A stretch of DNA of 24,526 nucleotides from CAKZRD01 sp038886595 (lineage in GTDB: Archaea; Nanobdellota; Nanobdellia; Pacearchaeales; GW2011-AR1), in the NCBI GenBank assembly GCA_038886595.1, contig JAWALV010000004.1:1-24526 (forward strand). The letters run 5' to 3'. The notes beneath the pieces were generated by a model. That model was not told where the DNA came from and did not search any database. It saw only the letters and a list, made by a program, of their open reading frames with translations. The translations under genes and the position numbers were made by a program. Shown piece by piece: positions 13,783-21,271 of the stretch (the first letter of the stretch is position 1; every line of letters begins with the position of its first letter).

Positions 13783-14477
13783 GCTTTTTTCCTCCCTGTT
13801 CTCCTAGGTTTCAATAAACCTACTTTTTGTCCTGGAGCAGCAAATCTCTTTACTATCTTGCTCTTAATTCTCTTTCCTCTACCAGAACCAAAAGGATGAT
13901 CGACTGCATTCATCTTTACAGCAGAAGTTCTTGGCCATTTTTTAGATTTTGCTTTCTTAATATAATACTTTTTTCCAGCTTTTAAAACAGGTTTTTCTAA
14001 TCTTCCTTGGGCAGCTATTTCTCCTATTGTAGCTCTACAATTTTCTTTAAATAATTTAACTTTTTTTGATGGCATTAAAACTTTTACACCTTCTTCTTCT
14101 TTAGAAAGAATCAAAGCAAAATTTCCTCCACTTCTAACCAATTTTCCTCCATCGAAAGGATTATTTTCTATATTAAAAATTTTGGTACCTGGTTTTATTT
14201 TACCTAAAAAATTTACATCTCCAAAATTTTCTCCTCCAAAATAAATTTTTTGTCCTAAAATAAGACCATTAGCTGCAATATTGTAAAAAACTCTACCTTC
14301 ATCATTTCTGAGTTTTACTATTGGTGTACTATGGCCTGCTGAATGAATAAAATCTATAATCTGCCAATCACCTTCTAAATTTTGAAGATATTTAGGTTTA
14401 ATAGAAAAGGCTTTTTTTCTAACCCTATATGTTAAACTTCCGTGCCCTCTCGCTTGTTGAATAATTCTTTTTCCCAT
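13779..14477 (-). CDS. rpl2: Large ribosomal subunit protein uL2
   Basis: This 232-residue protein is essential for subunit association and the peptidyl-transferase centre. The N-terminus MGKRIIQQARGHGS and the following LTYRVRKKAF-like segment are archaeal. The second domain contains GGNFALIL, RATIGEIAAQGR and the WPRTSAVKMNAVDHPFGSGRG loop (about 181-201). In archaeal homologues that loop usually reads GGGRHQH after HPF; here it is GSGRGKR, so two histidines are missing. The C-terminus KVGLLKPRRTGRKK is standard. It overlaps uL23 by one base and uS19 by 4. Confidence 0.95.
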   Translation of the reverse strand: MGKRIIQQARGHGSLTYRVRKKAFSIKPKYLQNLEGDWQIIDFIHSAGHSTPIVKLRNDEGRVFYNIAANGLILGQKIYFGGENFGDVNFLGKIKPGTKIFNIENNPFDGGKLVRSGGNFALILSKEEEGVKVLMPSKKVKLFKENCRATIGEIAAQGRLEKPVLKAGKKYYIKKAKSKKWPRTSAVKMNAVDHPFGSGRGKRIKSKIVKRFAAPGQKVGLLKPRRTGRKKA

Positions 14478-14734
14478 TATAATGCTCCTATTTTAGTTGC
14501 GACATCTGCAGCAGAAAATTCTTTTTTTAATTTAACATATGCAATTTTTTTATTACCTTTAATCATTGTCCTAACTTTTTCGACTTTCACATCAAATAAA
14601 ATCTCTACTTCTTTCTTTATCTCTTCCTTCCTAGTTTTTCTATCTGTAATAAAACACAAAGTATTATCGCTTTCAATCATCTTTACTACTTTTTCTGTTG
14701 CTTTTACCCCTTGTAAAATTATTTTTTCTTCCAT
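14477..14734 (-). CDS. rpl23: Large ribosomal subunit protein uL23
   Basis: This 85-residue 50S protein lies at the tunnel exit, where it docks SRP and other nascent-chain factors. The sequence TEKVVKMIESDNTLCFITDRKTRKEEIKKEVEILFDVKVEKVRTMI, read in parts, is typical from residue 13, and ends with AYVKLKKEFSAADVATKIG as in archaea. The length is normal. An AGGAG motif lies about 5 bases upstream, inside the uL4 3' end, which it overlaps by 16 bases. It shares one base with uL2. Confidence 0.95.
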   Translation of the reverse strand: MEEKIILQGVKATEKVVKMIESDNTLCFITDRKTRKEEIKKEVEILFDVKVEKVRTMIKGNKKIAYVKLKKEFSAADVATKIGAL

Positions 14735-15510
14735 CTTTCTCCTATTTCTTTAATTGCATTTTCACTAAATAAAATAAATCTCCCAGGTTTTCCATTTAAA
14801 CTTAAATCATCAATTTTTAAACCTTCTACTTTTTTAATTTCTAATCCTTTTATTTTGAATTCTTCATTAGAAGAAATTACAAACAATATACCTGCACTTT
14901 TTCTGTACTTTCTTCCTCTCATTTTTCCTTTGCCTGATCTTATTTTTCTGTTCTGTAACAAATTATCAAATTTTTCTCCAATTATTTTTCTCATAATATT
15001 AAAGAATTCCTTTGTTTTTAGTTTTAAAACATTTGAGGAAAAAACTATTGGAAGAGTATCTAATTTTATATTGTAATTTTCTTCTATTATTCTTTTATTC
15101 GCGGACGCACTTAAACAAGAATTAATAGCGATTAATAGTTCTTTTTTATTTATTTTTCTGAATTGATTTTCTTCAACTTTTGGTGGGTGAGCTTCTCTTC
15201 CTCCTACTGTTGAAGCAACAGTCGCACCTACCCATGTAAAAGAGGAGCCGCTTCTTGCCATTGTCTTTCTAGGAACCCTTGACATACCTCTTCCATAACC
15301 TGATTTCCAAGCATGTCTTTTTCTTCTAATAATACCAGAAGCAGAATAATTCGCTCCAGCACCTATTTTCGTTCCATGTGTTTGCCATCTTTTTTGTGCT
15401 TCGAAAACTTTTTGAACAATGTCTTTTCTTATGCTAGAAATAGAAAAATTTTTAGGTAATTCGATTGCTTTTTCTTTCTCTGCTTTTTCATTAATTAGTT
15501 GTGCTTTCAT
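14719..15510 (-). CDS. rpl4: Large ribosomal subunit protein uL4
   Basis: This 263-residue protein of the exit tunnel constriction has ELPKNFSISSIRKDIVQKVF (about 18-37) as the archaeal opening. The extended loop carries GRGMSRVPRKTMARSGSSFTWVG-type sequence and GGREAHPPKVE (about 103-113). The globular part ends with the RSGKGKMRGRKYRKSAGILFV segment found in archaeal L4. The start overlaps the uL3 stop by 4 bases. In bacteria L4 represses its own operon; whether the archaeal protein does is not shown here, but an upstream palindrome in the uL3 leader is a possible target. Confidence 0.95.
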   Translation of the reverse strand: MKAQLINEKAEKEKAIELPKNFSISSIRKDIVQKVFEAQKRWQTHGTKIGAGANYSASGIIRRKRHAWKSGYGRGMSRVPRKTMARSGSSFTWVGATVASTVGGREAHPPKVEENQFRKINKKELLIAINSCLSASANKRIIEENYNIKLDTLPIVFSSNVLKLKTKEFFNIMRKIIGEKFDNLLQNRKIRSGKGKMRGRKYRKSAGILFVISSNEEFKIKGLEIKKVEGLKIDDLSLNGKPGRFILFSENAIKEIGERWKKK

Positions 15511-16454
15511 GTTAATTCAATTAAAGAATACTGTTTTTTTAATTGTTTTTTTGTCGGTCTTAGAGGTTTTGTAACTAATAAAGGCCTCTTTCTTGTTCCT
15601 TGAACAGAGCCTTTCAAAATTAAATAATCGCCTTTAATCATTCCGTATTTATGAAAACCTCCTTTCAAATTTATATTTTTCTCTTTTATATTTCCTTTTC
15701 CTATAATAATTAAATTGTAAATAACCCTTGTATGAAATCCTGTTTGGCCTGCCATCGGTGTAACAAAAGTAACTCTGGCAGGATGCCACGGTCCAAGAGT
15801 TCCTGGCCTTCTAACTCCTTTCTCAGATTTGTGTTGTCTTAAAGAAATACCAAACCTCTTAACTGGACCTTGCAAACCTTTTCCTTTTGTAACTCCTCTC
15901 ACATCGACAATTTTTCCATTAAAAACTTCTGTAATTTTTATTGTTTTGCTTATTTTATCCTTAATAAAAGCTATTTTTTCCTCTCTAGTCCCATTCAAAG
16001 CTATTTCGACTAATTCAGGCGTTTTCTTAAAATAATTCTTTCCCAAATTAGGGTAAACAATAACTCTTAAATCATCATATTCTTTATTAAAAGAATCTAT
16101 TGATGAATGAATTTTTTTTGGAGGTTTTATCTTTCTCTTTAAAATTTTATCATTGGAAAAAATAACTTCGCCAACAACTTTCTTATTTTTATAAAATCTT
16201 ACAGAAAAAATTTTTAATTCTGGACATTCTAAAAGAGTTACTGGAACAGCTATTTTTTTGCCTTTTGTCATAGAATCTGGCGTATCATCCTTGACAATCG
16301 CCGACATCATACCTACTTTATAACATAAAAAACCTAAAAGTCCTTTTTCATCTGTTTTGATAGCATCCCAATTAACATCAGGTATTAATTCTTTACTTCT
16401 CTTTCTTGGCCAAAATTGTAAACTTCCGTATTTAGGTCTGTGTAATCTGGGCAT
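15507..16454 (-). CDS. rpl3: Large ribosomal subunit protein uL3, first gene of the S10/spc superoperon
   Basis: This 315-residue 50S protein reaches the peptidyl-transferase centre. MPRLHRPKYGSLQFWPRKRS at the start is the archaeal signature. The central loop contains VRGVTKGKGLQGPVKRFGI (about 185-203), RRPGTLGPWHPARV and PMAGQTGFHTR, all conserved in archaeal/eukaryotic L3. The C-terminus has the KGDYLILKGSVQGTRKRPLL pattern. It opens a run of 24 same-strand genes with almost no gaps. Unlike other first genes in this window, no TATA box lies at the leaderless distance; a leader with a 33-base palindrome precedes the ATG. Confidence 0.96.
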   Translation of the reverse strand: MPRLHRPKYGSLQFWPRKRSKELIPDVNWDAIKTDEKGLLGFLCYKVGMMSAIVKDDTPDSMTKGKKIAVPVTLLECPELKIFSVRFYKNKKVVGEVIFSNDKILKRKIKPPKKIHSSIDSFNKEYDDLRVIVYPNLGKNYFKKTPELVEIALNGTREEKIAFIKDKISKTIKITEVFNGKIVDVRGVTKGKGLQGPVKRFGISLRQHKSEKGVRRPGTLGPWHPARVTFVTPMAGQTGFHTRVIYNLIIIGKGNIKEKNINLKGGFHKYGMIKGDYLILKGSVQGTRKRPLLVTKPLRPTKKQLKKQYSLIELT

Positions 16455-16462
16455 TTTTTAAA

Positions 16463-16495
16463 GTTGCATTCATCTACAATAGATGAGTGTGCAAC
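16463..16495 (-). repeat. Imperfect palindrome / hairpin upstream of uL3
   Basis: Two nested 6-bp arm pairs are visible on the plus strand: GTTGCA (16463-16468) with TGCAAC (16490-16495), and TCATCT (16470-16475) with AGATGA (16481-16486). They surround the five-base centre ACAAT, with one unpaired base on one side and three on the other. It sits 9-41 bases upstream of the uL3 start codon. It could be a protein-binding operator around the transcription start or a hairpin in the mRNA leader. No U-run follows on the minus strand, so a terminator for TFS is unlikely. Confidence 0.65.
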
Positions 16496-16499
16496 GCCA

Positions 16500-16538
16500 A
16501 AATTTATAGTTTTTAAAAAGCTAAATGGTTTTTAAATC
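16500..16538 (-). promoter_or_regulatory. Promoter region of the uL3 superoperon (three TATA candidates)
   Basis: Three TATA-like elements are read on the minus strand: CTATAAATTT (16500-16509), CTTTTTAAAAAC (16509-16520) and GATTTAAAAACC (16527-16538). They predict starts near 16480, 16490 or 16508. The first two would place transcription initiation inside the palindrome, and the third would place the whole palindrome in a leader of about 54 bases. The sequence does not decide among them. Confidence 0.5.
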
Positions 16539-16552
16539 TTTGTTTTTTAAAA

Positions 16553-16861
16553 TTACTTATACTCTCTCCAAGTATTGTCGCATTTTGTACAACGAAAAAA
16601 TCTTGTTTCTGTTTCATCGCTGCCTCTTGTTTGAGAAGTCCAAAAATAAGCTTCTTTGTTTCCACATTTTTTACATTCGGCAGATATTCTTGGAAGAGTA
16701 TCAATATCTTTATCTTTTATAACTTCTATTTCTTCTTTTTTTTCTAATTGTTCTGTCAATTTAAAATTAGGTTTTTCTTTGGTGGAATAACTACATCTAG
16801 GACATGCAAAATTTTTTGTTTTTAGCACTAAAAGTGCCCCACATCTCGGACAAAATTTCAT
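16553..16861 (-). CDS. tfs: Transcription factor S (TFS), RNA polymerase cleavage factor
   Basis: This 102-residue homologue of TFIIS and Rpb9/A12 stimulates transcript cleavage by stalled archaeal RNA polymerase. The N-terminal zinc ribbon uses Cys4, Cys7, Cys20 and Cys23. The C-terminal ribbon uses Cys63, Cys66, Cys91 and Cys94. The hairpin QTRGSDETETRFFRC (77-91) holds the Asp82-Glu83 pair that reaches the polymerase active site, so the protein should be catalytically competent rather than an inhibitory paralogue. A TATA box lies about 28 nt upstream. It sits between the ribosomal superoperon and the divergent TFB gene and ends 99 bases before the uL3 start codon. Confidence 0.95.
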   Translation of the reverse strand: MKFCPRCGALLVLKTKNFACPRCSYSTKEKPNFKLTEQLEKKEEIEVIKDKDIDTLPRISAECKKCGNKEAYFWTSQTRGSDETETRFFRCTKCDNTWREYK

Positions 16862-16882
16862 AAACTTCTAATTGTAAAAAAA

Positions 16883-16894
16883 TGTTTTTAAATC
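16883..16894 (-). promoter_or_regulatory. TATA box of TFS
   Basis: GATTTAAAAACA on the minus strand is centred about 28 nt upstream of the TFS ATG, consistent with a leaderless transcript. It shares the 98-base divergent gap with the TFB promoter. Confidence 0.65.
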
Positions 16895-16926
16895 TTTGCA
16901 TAAAATTAAAAATAAAAGATGGAAAG

Positions 16927-16938
16927 ACTTAAAAATAC
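16927..16938 (+). promoter_or_regulatory. TATA box of TFB
   Basis: ACTTAAAAATAC is centred about 27 nt before the TFB ATG at 16960. A second AT-rich element at 16944-16952 is too close to the start codon to be the TATA box. Confidence 0.6.
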
Positions 16939-16959
16939 AAAAAGTTTAAAAAGCTTTAC

Positions 16960-17877
16960 ATGGCTTTAGTTAAAAAATGCCCTGAGTGTGGTAGCTCTAA
17001 AATATTCTTTGATGAAACAAAAAGCGAGTTAGTTTGTGCTAATTGTGGTTTAGTTATAGAAGATAATCCTGTAGATACAACCCATGAATTAAGAGCTTTT
17101 GATAAAACTGAAAAAAGATCTAGAGGAGGTTCTCCTCTTTCTATGCAGAAGTTTGACAAAGGTCTCACAACAAATGTAGGAGAAATTGCCGATATATACA
17201 AACTTAATTCGTCTGATCAAACAAAAAAATATTTGAGAATTAGACAATGGCAAGAAAGAGTTTCAACATCAATAGAAAGAAATTTAAGACAAGCGATGGC
17301 TGAATTAAGAAAAGTTGCTTCTTTTTTAGAACTACCAAATGTCGTTAAAGAAGAGGCCGCAAGAGTTTATAATTTTGTTTTACAAAGAGGATTAGTAAGA
17401 GGAAGAAGTATGGAATCTGTCATTGCCGCTTGTATTTACGCAGCATGCCGTTCTTATAATATCCCAAGAACATTGGATGAAATATCCATTGCTTCAGAAG
17501 TAGAAAGAAAAGAGATAGGAAGAACATATAGATTCATAATAAGAAGGATTGGTCTAAAATTAATACCTAGTTCTCCAAAAGATTATATATCAAGATTTGC
17601 TTCTTCTTTACATCTTTCTCCAAAAGTACAAAAAAAAGCGATTGAAATTTTAAGTAAAAAAGAAGTTCTAGAATTAACTTCTGGAAGGGGTCCAGCTGGA
17701 ATTTCTGCTGCAGCTCTTTATGTTGCTGCTTTAATGAACGATGAAAAAAGAACACAAAGAGAAGTAGCTGATGTAGCAGGTATAACTGAGGTAACTATTA
17801 GAAATAGATACAAAGAACTCCTAGAAAAGTTAAAAATAGATGACAAAGTCTACCAAAAAGAAATAGAAAAAAATTAG
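16960..17877 (+). CDS. tfb: Transcription initiation factor TFB
   Basis: This 305-residue TFIIB homologue bridges TBP-bound promoter DNA and RNA polymerase. The N-terminal zinc ribbon uses Cys7, Cys10, Cys26 and Cys29. The B-reader/linker region is intact with HELRAFDKTEKRSRGGSPLS (42-61). Two cyclin folds occupy about 108-198 and 203-292. The second contains GRGPAGISAAALYVAA (243-257) and a helix-turn-helix, REVADVAGITEVTIRNRYKEL (267-287), that should contact the BRE. Family members commonly have about 300 residues, so it is complete. It is leaderless by promoter spacing and is followed 34 bases later by aIF5B, which has its own TATA box. Confidence 0.97.
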   Translation: MALVKKCPECGSSKIFFDETKSELVCANCGLVIEDNPVDTTHELRAFDKTEKRSRGGSPLSMQKFDKGLTTNVGEIADIYKLNSSDQTKKYLRIRQWQERVSTSIERNLRQAMAELRKVASFLELPNVVKEEAARVYNFVLQRGLVRGRSMESVIAACIYAACRSYNIPRTLDEISIASEVERKEIGRTYRFIIRRIGLKLIPSSPKDYISRFASSLHLSPKVQKKAIEILSKKEVLELTSGRGPAGISAAALYVAALMNDEKRTQREVADVAGITEVTIRNRYKELLEKLKIDDKVYQKEIEKN

Positions 17878-17879
17878 AA

Positions 17880-17891
17880 AATATTTAAAAC
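17880..17891 (+). promoter_or_regulatory. TATA box of aIF5B
   Basis: AATATTTAAAAC, immediately after the TFB stop codon, is centred about 26 nt before the ATG at 17912. aIF5B can therefore be transcribed on its own, as a leaderless mRNA, in addition to read-through from TFB. Confidence 0.65.
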
Positions 17892-17911
17892 CTCTTCTTT
17901 TTCTTACTAAA

Positions 17912-19636
17912 ATGAGAATAAGACAACCTATAGTTACAGTCTGTGGACACGTAGATCATGGAAAAACATCAATATTAGATAAATTAAGAGAAACAAAAAT
18001 TCAAGAGGGAGAAGCTGGAGGGATAACTCAAAAAATATCTTTTAGTATTCTGCCAAAAGAAAAAATAAAAGAAAAATGTAAAGATTTATTAGAAAAATTT
18101 AAAATTCCTTTAGATATTCCAGGTTTCTTGTTTATAGATACTCCTGGGCATGCTGCTTTTACAAATCTAAGAAAAAGAGGGGGAAGTTTGGCTGATTTAG
18201 CGGTTTTAGTTATAGATATAAATGAAGGTCTAAAACCGCAAACAATAGAAATTCTACAAATTTTAAAAATAAATAAAACTCCTTTTGTAATTGCACTAAA
18301 TAAAATAGACAATATTTCAGGTTGGAAATTTTCAGAGAGCAAAAAATTTATTGACTCGTATGAAAAGCAAGGATTTGCAGTAAAACAGAATTTTGATGAA
18401 AAACTTTTTACTTTAATAGGAAGTCTACAGTCTCATAAAATAAACGCCGAATTATATTTTAAAATAACAGATTTTACAAAAAATTTTGCTATAGTTCCTT
18501 GTTCTGCAAAAACTAATGAAGGAATTGAAGAATTATTAACTTTGCTGTGCGCTTTGTCTCAGAAATTCTTAAAAAAAAAGTTAACTATAGGTGAAAGAGG
18601 AAAAGGGATAATCTTAGAAATAAAAAAAGAACAACAAGTAAATTTTTTAGAAAGTATTATTTTTGATGGCGAGTTAAAAGAGGGGGATGAAATTGCTATT
18701 GGTTCTTTTTCGGAAATTATAAAAACAAAAGTTAGAAGTTTACAAGAAGCATTACCTTTAAATAAAGGATATAAAAGTGTAAAAAAAGTTTCAGCTGCTA
18801 GCGGTGTAAGGATTTTAATAAGTTCGAATGAGAAAGAAATTTACTCTGGAATGCCTTTTGTTGTACTAAATAAAGATTTGGAAGAAGTAAAAAAAGAATT
18901 AAAAAAAGAGATAGCTGAAGAAATAAAAACAGATGAAACAGGCATATTGGTCAAAGCAGAATCTTTAGGAAGTTTAGAAGCATTATTAAATTTATTAAGA
19001 TTGGAAAATATTAAGGTTAAAAAAGCGGAAATAGGAGAAATAACAAAAAGCGATATTATTTTCGCAAAATCATTAGAAGAAGAAAACAAGATAATTCTTG
19101 GTTTTAATGTAGAAAAAGCTAAAGATTTAGAAGAAACAAAGGAAGTTAAAATAATTTTAGGTGACATAGTTTATAAAATTATTGAAGAATTAAAAGAATA
19201 TAGATTAAAAAAGGAGGAAGAAGAAGAAAGAAAAAAATTAGAACTTTTGCCTTCTGCTTGTAAATTAAAAATTCTAAATTTTGTTTTTAGAAACTCAAAC
19301 CCTGCAATATTTGGGGTTAAAATAGAATTAGGAAAATTAAAAAAAGAAACCGAGCTGATTAATTCTAATGAAGAAAAAATAGGCAAGGTAAAAACAATAC
19401 AATCTGAAAAAAAGAATATTGAAGAAGCGGAAAGTGGAAAAGAGGTTGCTATTTGTGTTCCAGGACTAAATTTTGAGAGAGAATTGAAATTTGGAGAATA
19501 TCTTTATTCAAATATTTCTGAAAATGAATTTCGATTATTTAAAGAAAACAAGAATCTTTTAACAGAAGAAGAAAAAAAAGTTTTACAAGAAATTGCTACA
19601 ATAAAAAGAAAAAAAAATCCTATTTGGGGAATGTAG
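17912..19636 (+). CDS. infB: Translation initiation factor aIF5B
   Basis: This 574-residue GTPase (IF2/eIF5B family) promotes ribosomal subunit joining and initiator tRNA positioning. G motifs are complete: G1 GHVDHGKT (12-19), the GGITQ switch (36-40), DTPGH (76-80, including the catalytic His80), NKID (130-133) and SAK (198-200). Domain II follows at about 220-330, domain III at about 345-425, and the C-terminal beta-barrel at about 450-574. A charged helix (KEYRLKKEEEEERKKLELL) links the last two. The long N-terminal extension of eukaryotic eIF5B is absent, as is usual in archaea, and no intein is present in the P-loop. The stop lies four bases from the convergent zinc-ribbon gene. Confidence 0.96.
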   Translation: MRIRQPIVTVCGHVDHGKTSILDKLRETKIQEGEAGGITQKISFSILPKEKIKEKCKDLLEKFKIPLDIPGFLFIDTPGHAAFTNLRKRGGSLADLAVLVIDINEGLKPQTIEILQILKINKTPFVIALNKIDNISGWKFSESKKFIDSYEKQGFAVKQNFDEKLFTLIGSLQSHKINAELYFKITDFTKNFAIVPCSAKTNEGIEELLTLLCALSQKFLKKKLTIGERGKGIILEIKKEQQVNFLESIIFDGELKEGDEIAIGSFSEIIKTKVRSLQEALPLNKGYKSVKKVSAASGVRILISSNEKEIYSGMPFVVLNKDLEEVKKELKKEIAEEIKTDETGILVKAESLGSLEALLNLLRLENIKVKKAEIGEITKSDIIFAKSLEEENKIILGFNVEKAKDLEETKEVKIILGDIVYKIIEELKEYRLKKEEEEERKKLELLPSACKLKILNFVFRNSNPAIFGVKIELGKLKKETELINSNEEKIGKVKTIQSEKKNIEEAESGKEVAICVPGLNFERELKFGEYLYSNISENEFRLFKENKNLLTEEEKKVLQEIATIKRKKNPIWGM

Positions 19637-19640
19637 ATAT

Positions 19641-20000
19641 TTAAGACAGGTCAATCACATACTTTCCTTCATTAATCTTTATTACTATTGGCCTTCTATT
19701 TATTAAAGAGACCAAATCTATTTCAAACTTCCCTTTACCTAAAATTCTTATAGATTCTAAATCAAGAATTACTGGCTGATCTTCCTCTACTATCCCAAGA
19801 ATCTCTCTAGCCTCTTTTTCTATTTCTTTTTTCTCTTCTTCTGGAATTGAAATTATTTTTTTTTCATTGTTTTTAAACTCTAAAATTTTTTCATCTCTTA
19901 TATAAAAGAAAAATTTACTCCCACAATTTGAACAACCCTTAAGAATTTCTTCTGAAGCCTTTTCTATTATTTTTCCACAATGAACACACCTATGCGCCAT
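19641..20000 (-). CDS. Archaeal zinc-ribbon protein, DUF2072 (OapC/ArvC) type
   Basis: With the start at 20000 this 119-residue protein begins MAHRCVHCGK. The zinc ribbon uses Cys5, Cys8, Cys23 and Cys26, in a CVHC...EEILKGCSNCGSKFFFY context that I recognise as the archaeal COG3364/DUF2072 family, sometimes named OapC/ArvC from comparative genomics. An acidic helix (about 54-70) and a C-terminal beta-rich domain with GKFEIDLVSLINRRPIVI follow. A start at 20018 would leave the TATA box only about 9 bases upstream, so 20000 is chosen. In other archaea such a ribbon is, from memory, found near DUF2073 and an Era-like GTPase; here those genes are just upstream, with one secreted-protein gene in between. 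The molecular function is not established. Confidence 0.82.
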   Translation of the reverse strand: MAHRCVHCGKIIEKASEEILKGCSNCGSKFFFYIRDEKILEFKNNEKKIISIPEEEKKEIEKEAREILGIVEEDQPVILDLESIRILGKGKFEIDLVSLINRRPIVIKINEGKYVIDLS

Positions 20001-20020
20001 AAAAAGAATAAAAAACAAAG

Positions 20021-20032
20021 CTTTAAATTATT
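20021..20032 (-). promoter_or_regulatory. TATA box of the zinc-ribbon gene
   Basis: AAATAATTTAAA on the minus strand, centred about 27 nt upstream of the ATG at 20000, supports that start and an independent leaderless transcript. It lies in the 34-base gap just after the stop of the upstream gene. Confidence 0.6.
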
Positions 20033-20034
20033 TT

Positions 20035-20868
20035 CTAATATCTTCTAAGAAATAAATAAATTAAGGCTATGAATAATACAGATAAAACAAAATTAATAAA
20101 ACTGAAAAAAGGTAAAGTCACTATATCAGAACAATCAAATTCTCTTTCAAAAGGATTACAAAGAATATCTGCATTTGGTGGAACTTTTCTAGCACCATAG
20201 CTAACTACTACTTTTTTAATATCAGAACATTTGTCCTCTCGGGATATTAAATAATATTCGCACTTTTTTGTTTGAGAACCTGAAGATGAAGGATTTCCTG
20301 TTACAGGATCAAAACAAATAGTCTCAAATCTTCTTCTAAAACTACAATTTCCGCTATTCCAATAGCATTCACAAAAAGAATGATTTAAACAAAGCTGAGA
20401 AATGTAAATGCTTTCTCCACAGAGTTCTTTACCTTCTACATTAAGTTCCCACATTGTTAAATTTCCATATTGTAAAGAATTAGGACCTTCACACTCCTCT
20501 TTTGTCTTTAAGGAGTCACAATAATTATTAAGATTATCGGTACCTCTAGAGCAAACACCTGTTATTGAATTACAATTATAACTTATTGGGCAGCAAGAAT
20601 TTTCAATTGAAAAAGGAGAACTATATAAAGAACAGTTACCTACATTACCAGAAGAATTAAAAACCACAACAATCGGCCTTGAAAAAAGAAAAGGGGTTCC
20701 CATAGAATTAATTTCCCAAGAAGTGTTTATCCATGCTGCATAAGAAGCAGTTCTATTACAAGATACTCCTTCTGGTAAGACTTGTATCGGTTCTGTAGAA
20801 GTCCAAGAACTTACAAAACTAAAAAATAAAAATGATAAAAAGATTGAAAATAGTATTTTTCTTATCAT
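20035..20868 (-). CDS. Secreted, cysteine-rich, C-terminally membrane-anchored protein, function unknown
   Basis: This 277-residue protein has a Sec-type signal peptide at residues 1-21 (MIRKILFSIFLSFLFFSF...). An ectodomain with about 18 cysteines and several N-x-S/T glycosylation sites follows. A single membrane helix near the C-terminus (about 249-273) ends in Arg-Arg-Tyr. Cys clusters such as SCCPISYNC and CLNHSFCEC indicate a disulfide-rich fold exposed outside the cell. I do not recognise a named family. The gene lies 13 bases after the DUF2073 gene, inside the GTPase cluster, so the four upstream genes probably share a transcript. The topology (outside domain, one helix, almost no cytoplasmic tail) suggests a surface receptor or structural protein; this is inference. 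Confidence 0.8.
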   Translation of the reverse strand: MIRKILFSIFLSFLFFSFVSSWTSTEPIQVLPEGVSCNRTASYAAWINTSWEINSMGTPFLFSRPIVVVFNSSGNVGNCSLYSSPFSIENSCCPISYNCNSITGVCSRGTDNLNNYCDSLKTKEECEGPNSLQYGNLTMWELNVEGKELCGESIYISQLCLNHSFCECYWNSGNCSFRRRFETICFDPVTGNPSSSGSQTKKCEYYLISREDKCSDIKKVVVSYGARKVPPNADILCNPFEREFDCSDIVTLPFFSFINFVLSVLFIALIYLFLRRY

Positions 20869-20881
20869 AAAAAAAATAAGA

Positions 20882-21271
20882 TTATGCCCTTTTTAAAATT
20901 AACTCTATTTTTCTAGGATCTTTTTTTATTTCTTTAATTAAACTTGCTGGGCCAATTAAACTTATAGAATCTTGTTCTCCAACTAAAATTCTTATTAAAT
21001 TCTTTCTTATTTTTTCAAAAAGATTTCTTTCATTTGCATAAGATAAAGAAGATATCTCAATTCCTTTAAAATCCTTTATATTTCCTACTAAAGCCATTGT
21101 ATGTTCTATAAGCTTAGCTTCTTCTTCTGGTTTTAATCTTCCCTGTAAAATTATTAGTTTATTTTCCAAAACAATACCAAGAATTTTTTTTATTCTTTCC
21201 AAACTGCCTAAATGAGAAATCTCAGAATAAGGCATGAAATAAATAGTTAAGTTTTTTTCTTTAGTTTTCAT
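20882..21271 (-). CDS. DUF2073 (OapB/ArvB-type) archaeal protein
   Basis: This 129-residue cytoplasmic protein contains the LKPEEEAKLIEHTMALVGNIKDFKGIEI-type segment (about 46-73) and the SISLIGPASLIKEIKKDP end (about 102-119) that I recognise from the archaeal DUF2073 family (COG3365). There is no signal peptide and no membrane segment. A second ATG at residue 13 (MPYSEIS) is possible, since family members usually start close to that strand. It overlaps the Era-like GTPase gene by 4 bases. Family members are typically encoded next to such a GTPase, which suggests a partner or regulator of the switch. No enzymatic motif is visible. Confidence 0.85.
   Translation of the reverse strand: MKTKEKNLTIYFMPYSEISHLGSLERIKKILGIVLENKLIILQGRLKPEEEAKLIEHTMALVGNIKDFKGIEISSLSYANERNLFEKIRKNLIRILVGEQDSISLIGPASLIKEIKKDPRKIELILKRA

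Noticed and set aside
16463..16495. Palindrome as an intrinsic terminator for TFS
   Set aside because: No U-run follows in the minus-strand direction, and archaeal termination depends mainly on U-tracts rather than hairpins.
16513..16704. 63-codon minus-strand frame overlapping TFS
   Set aside because: It lies in another frame within the clear TFS gene, has no family features and no promoter at the right distance.
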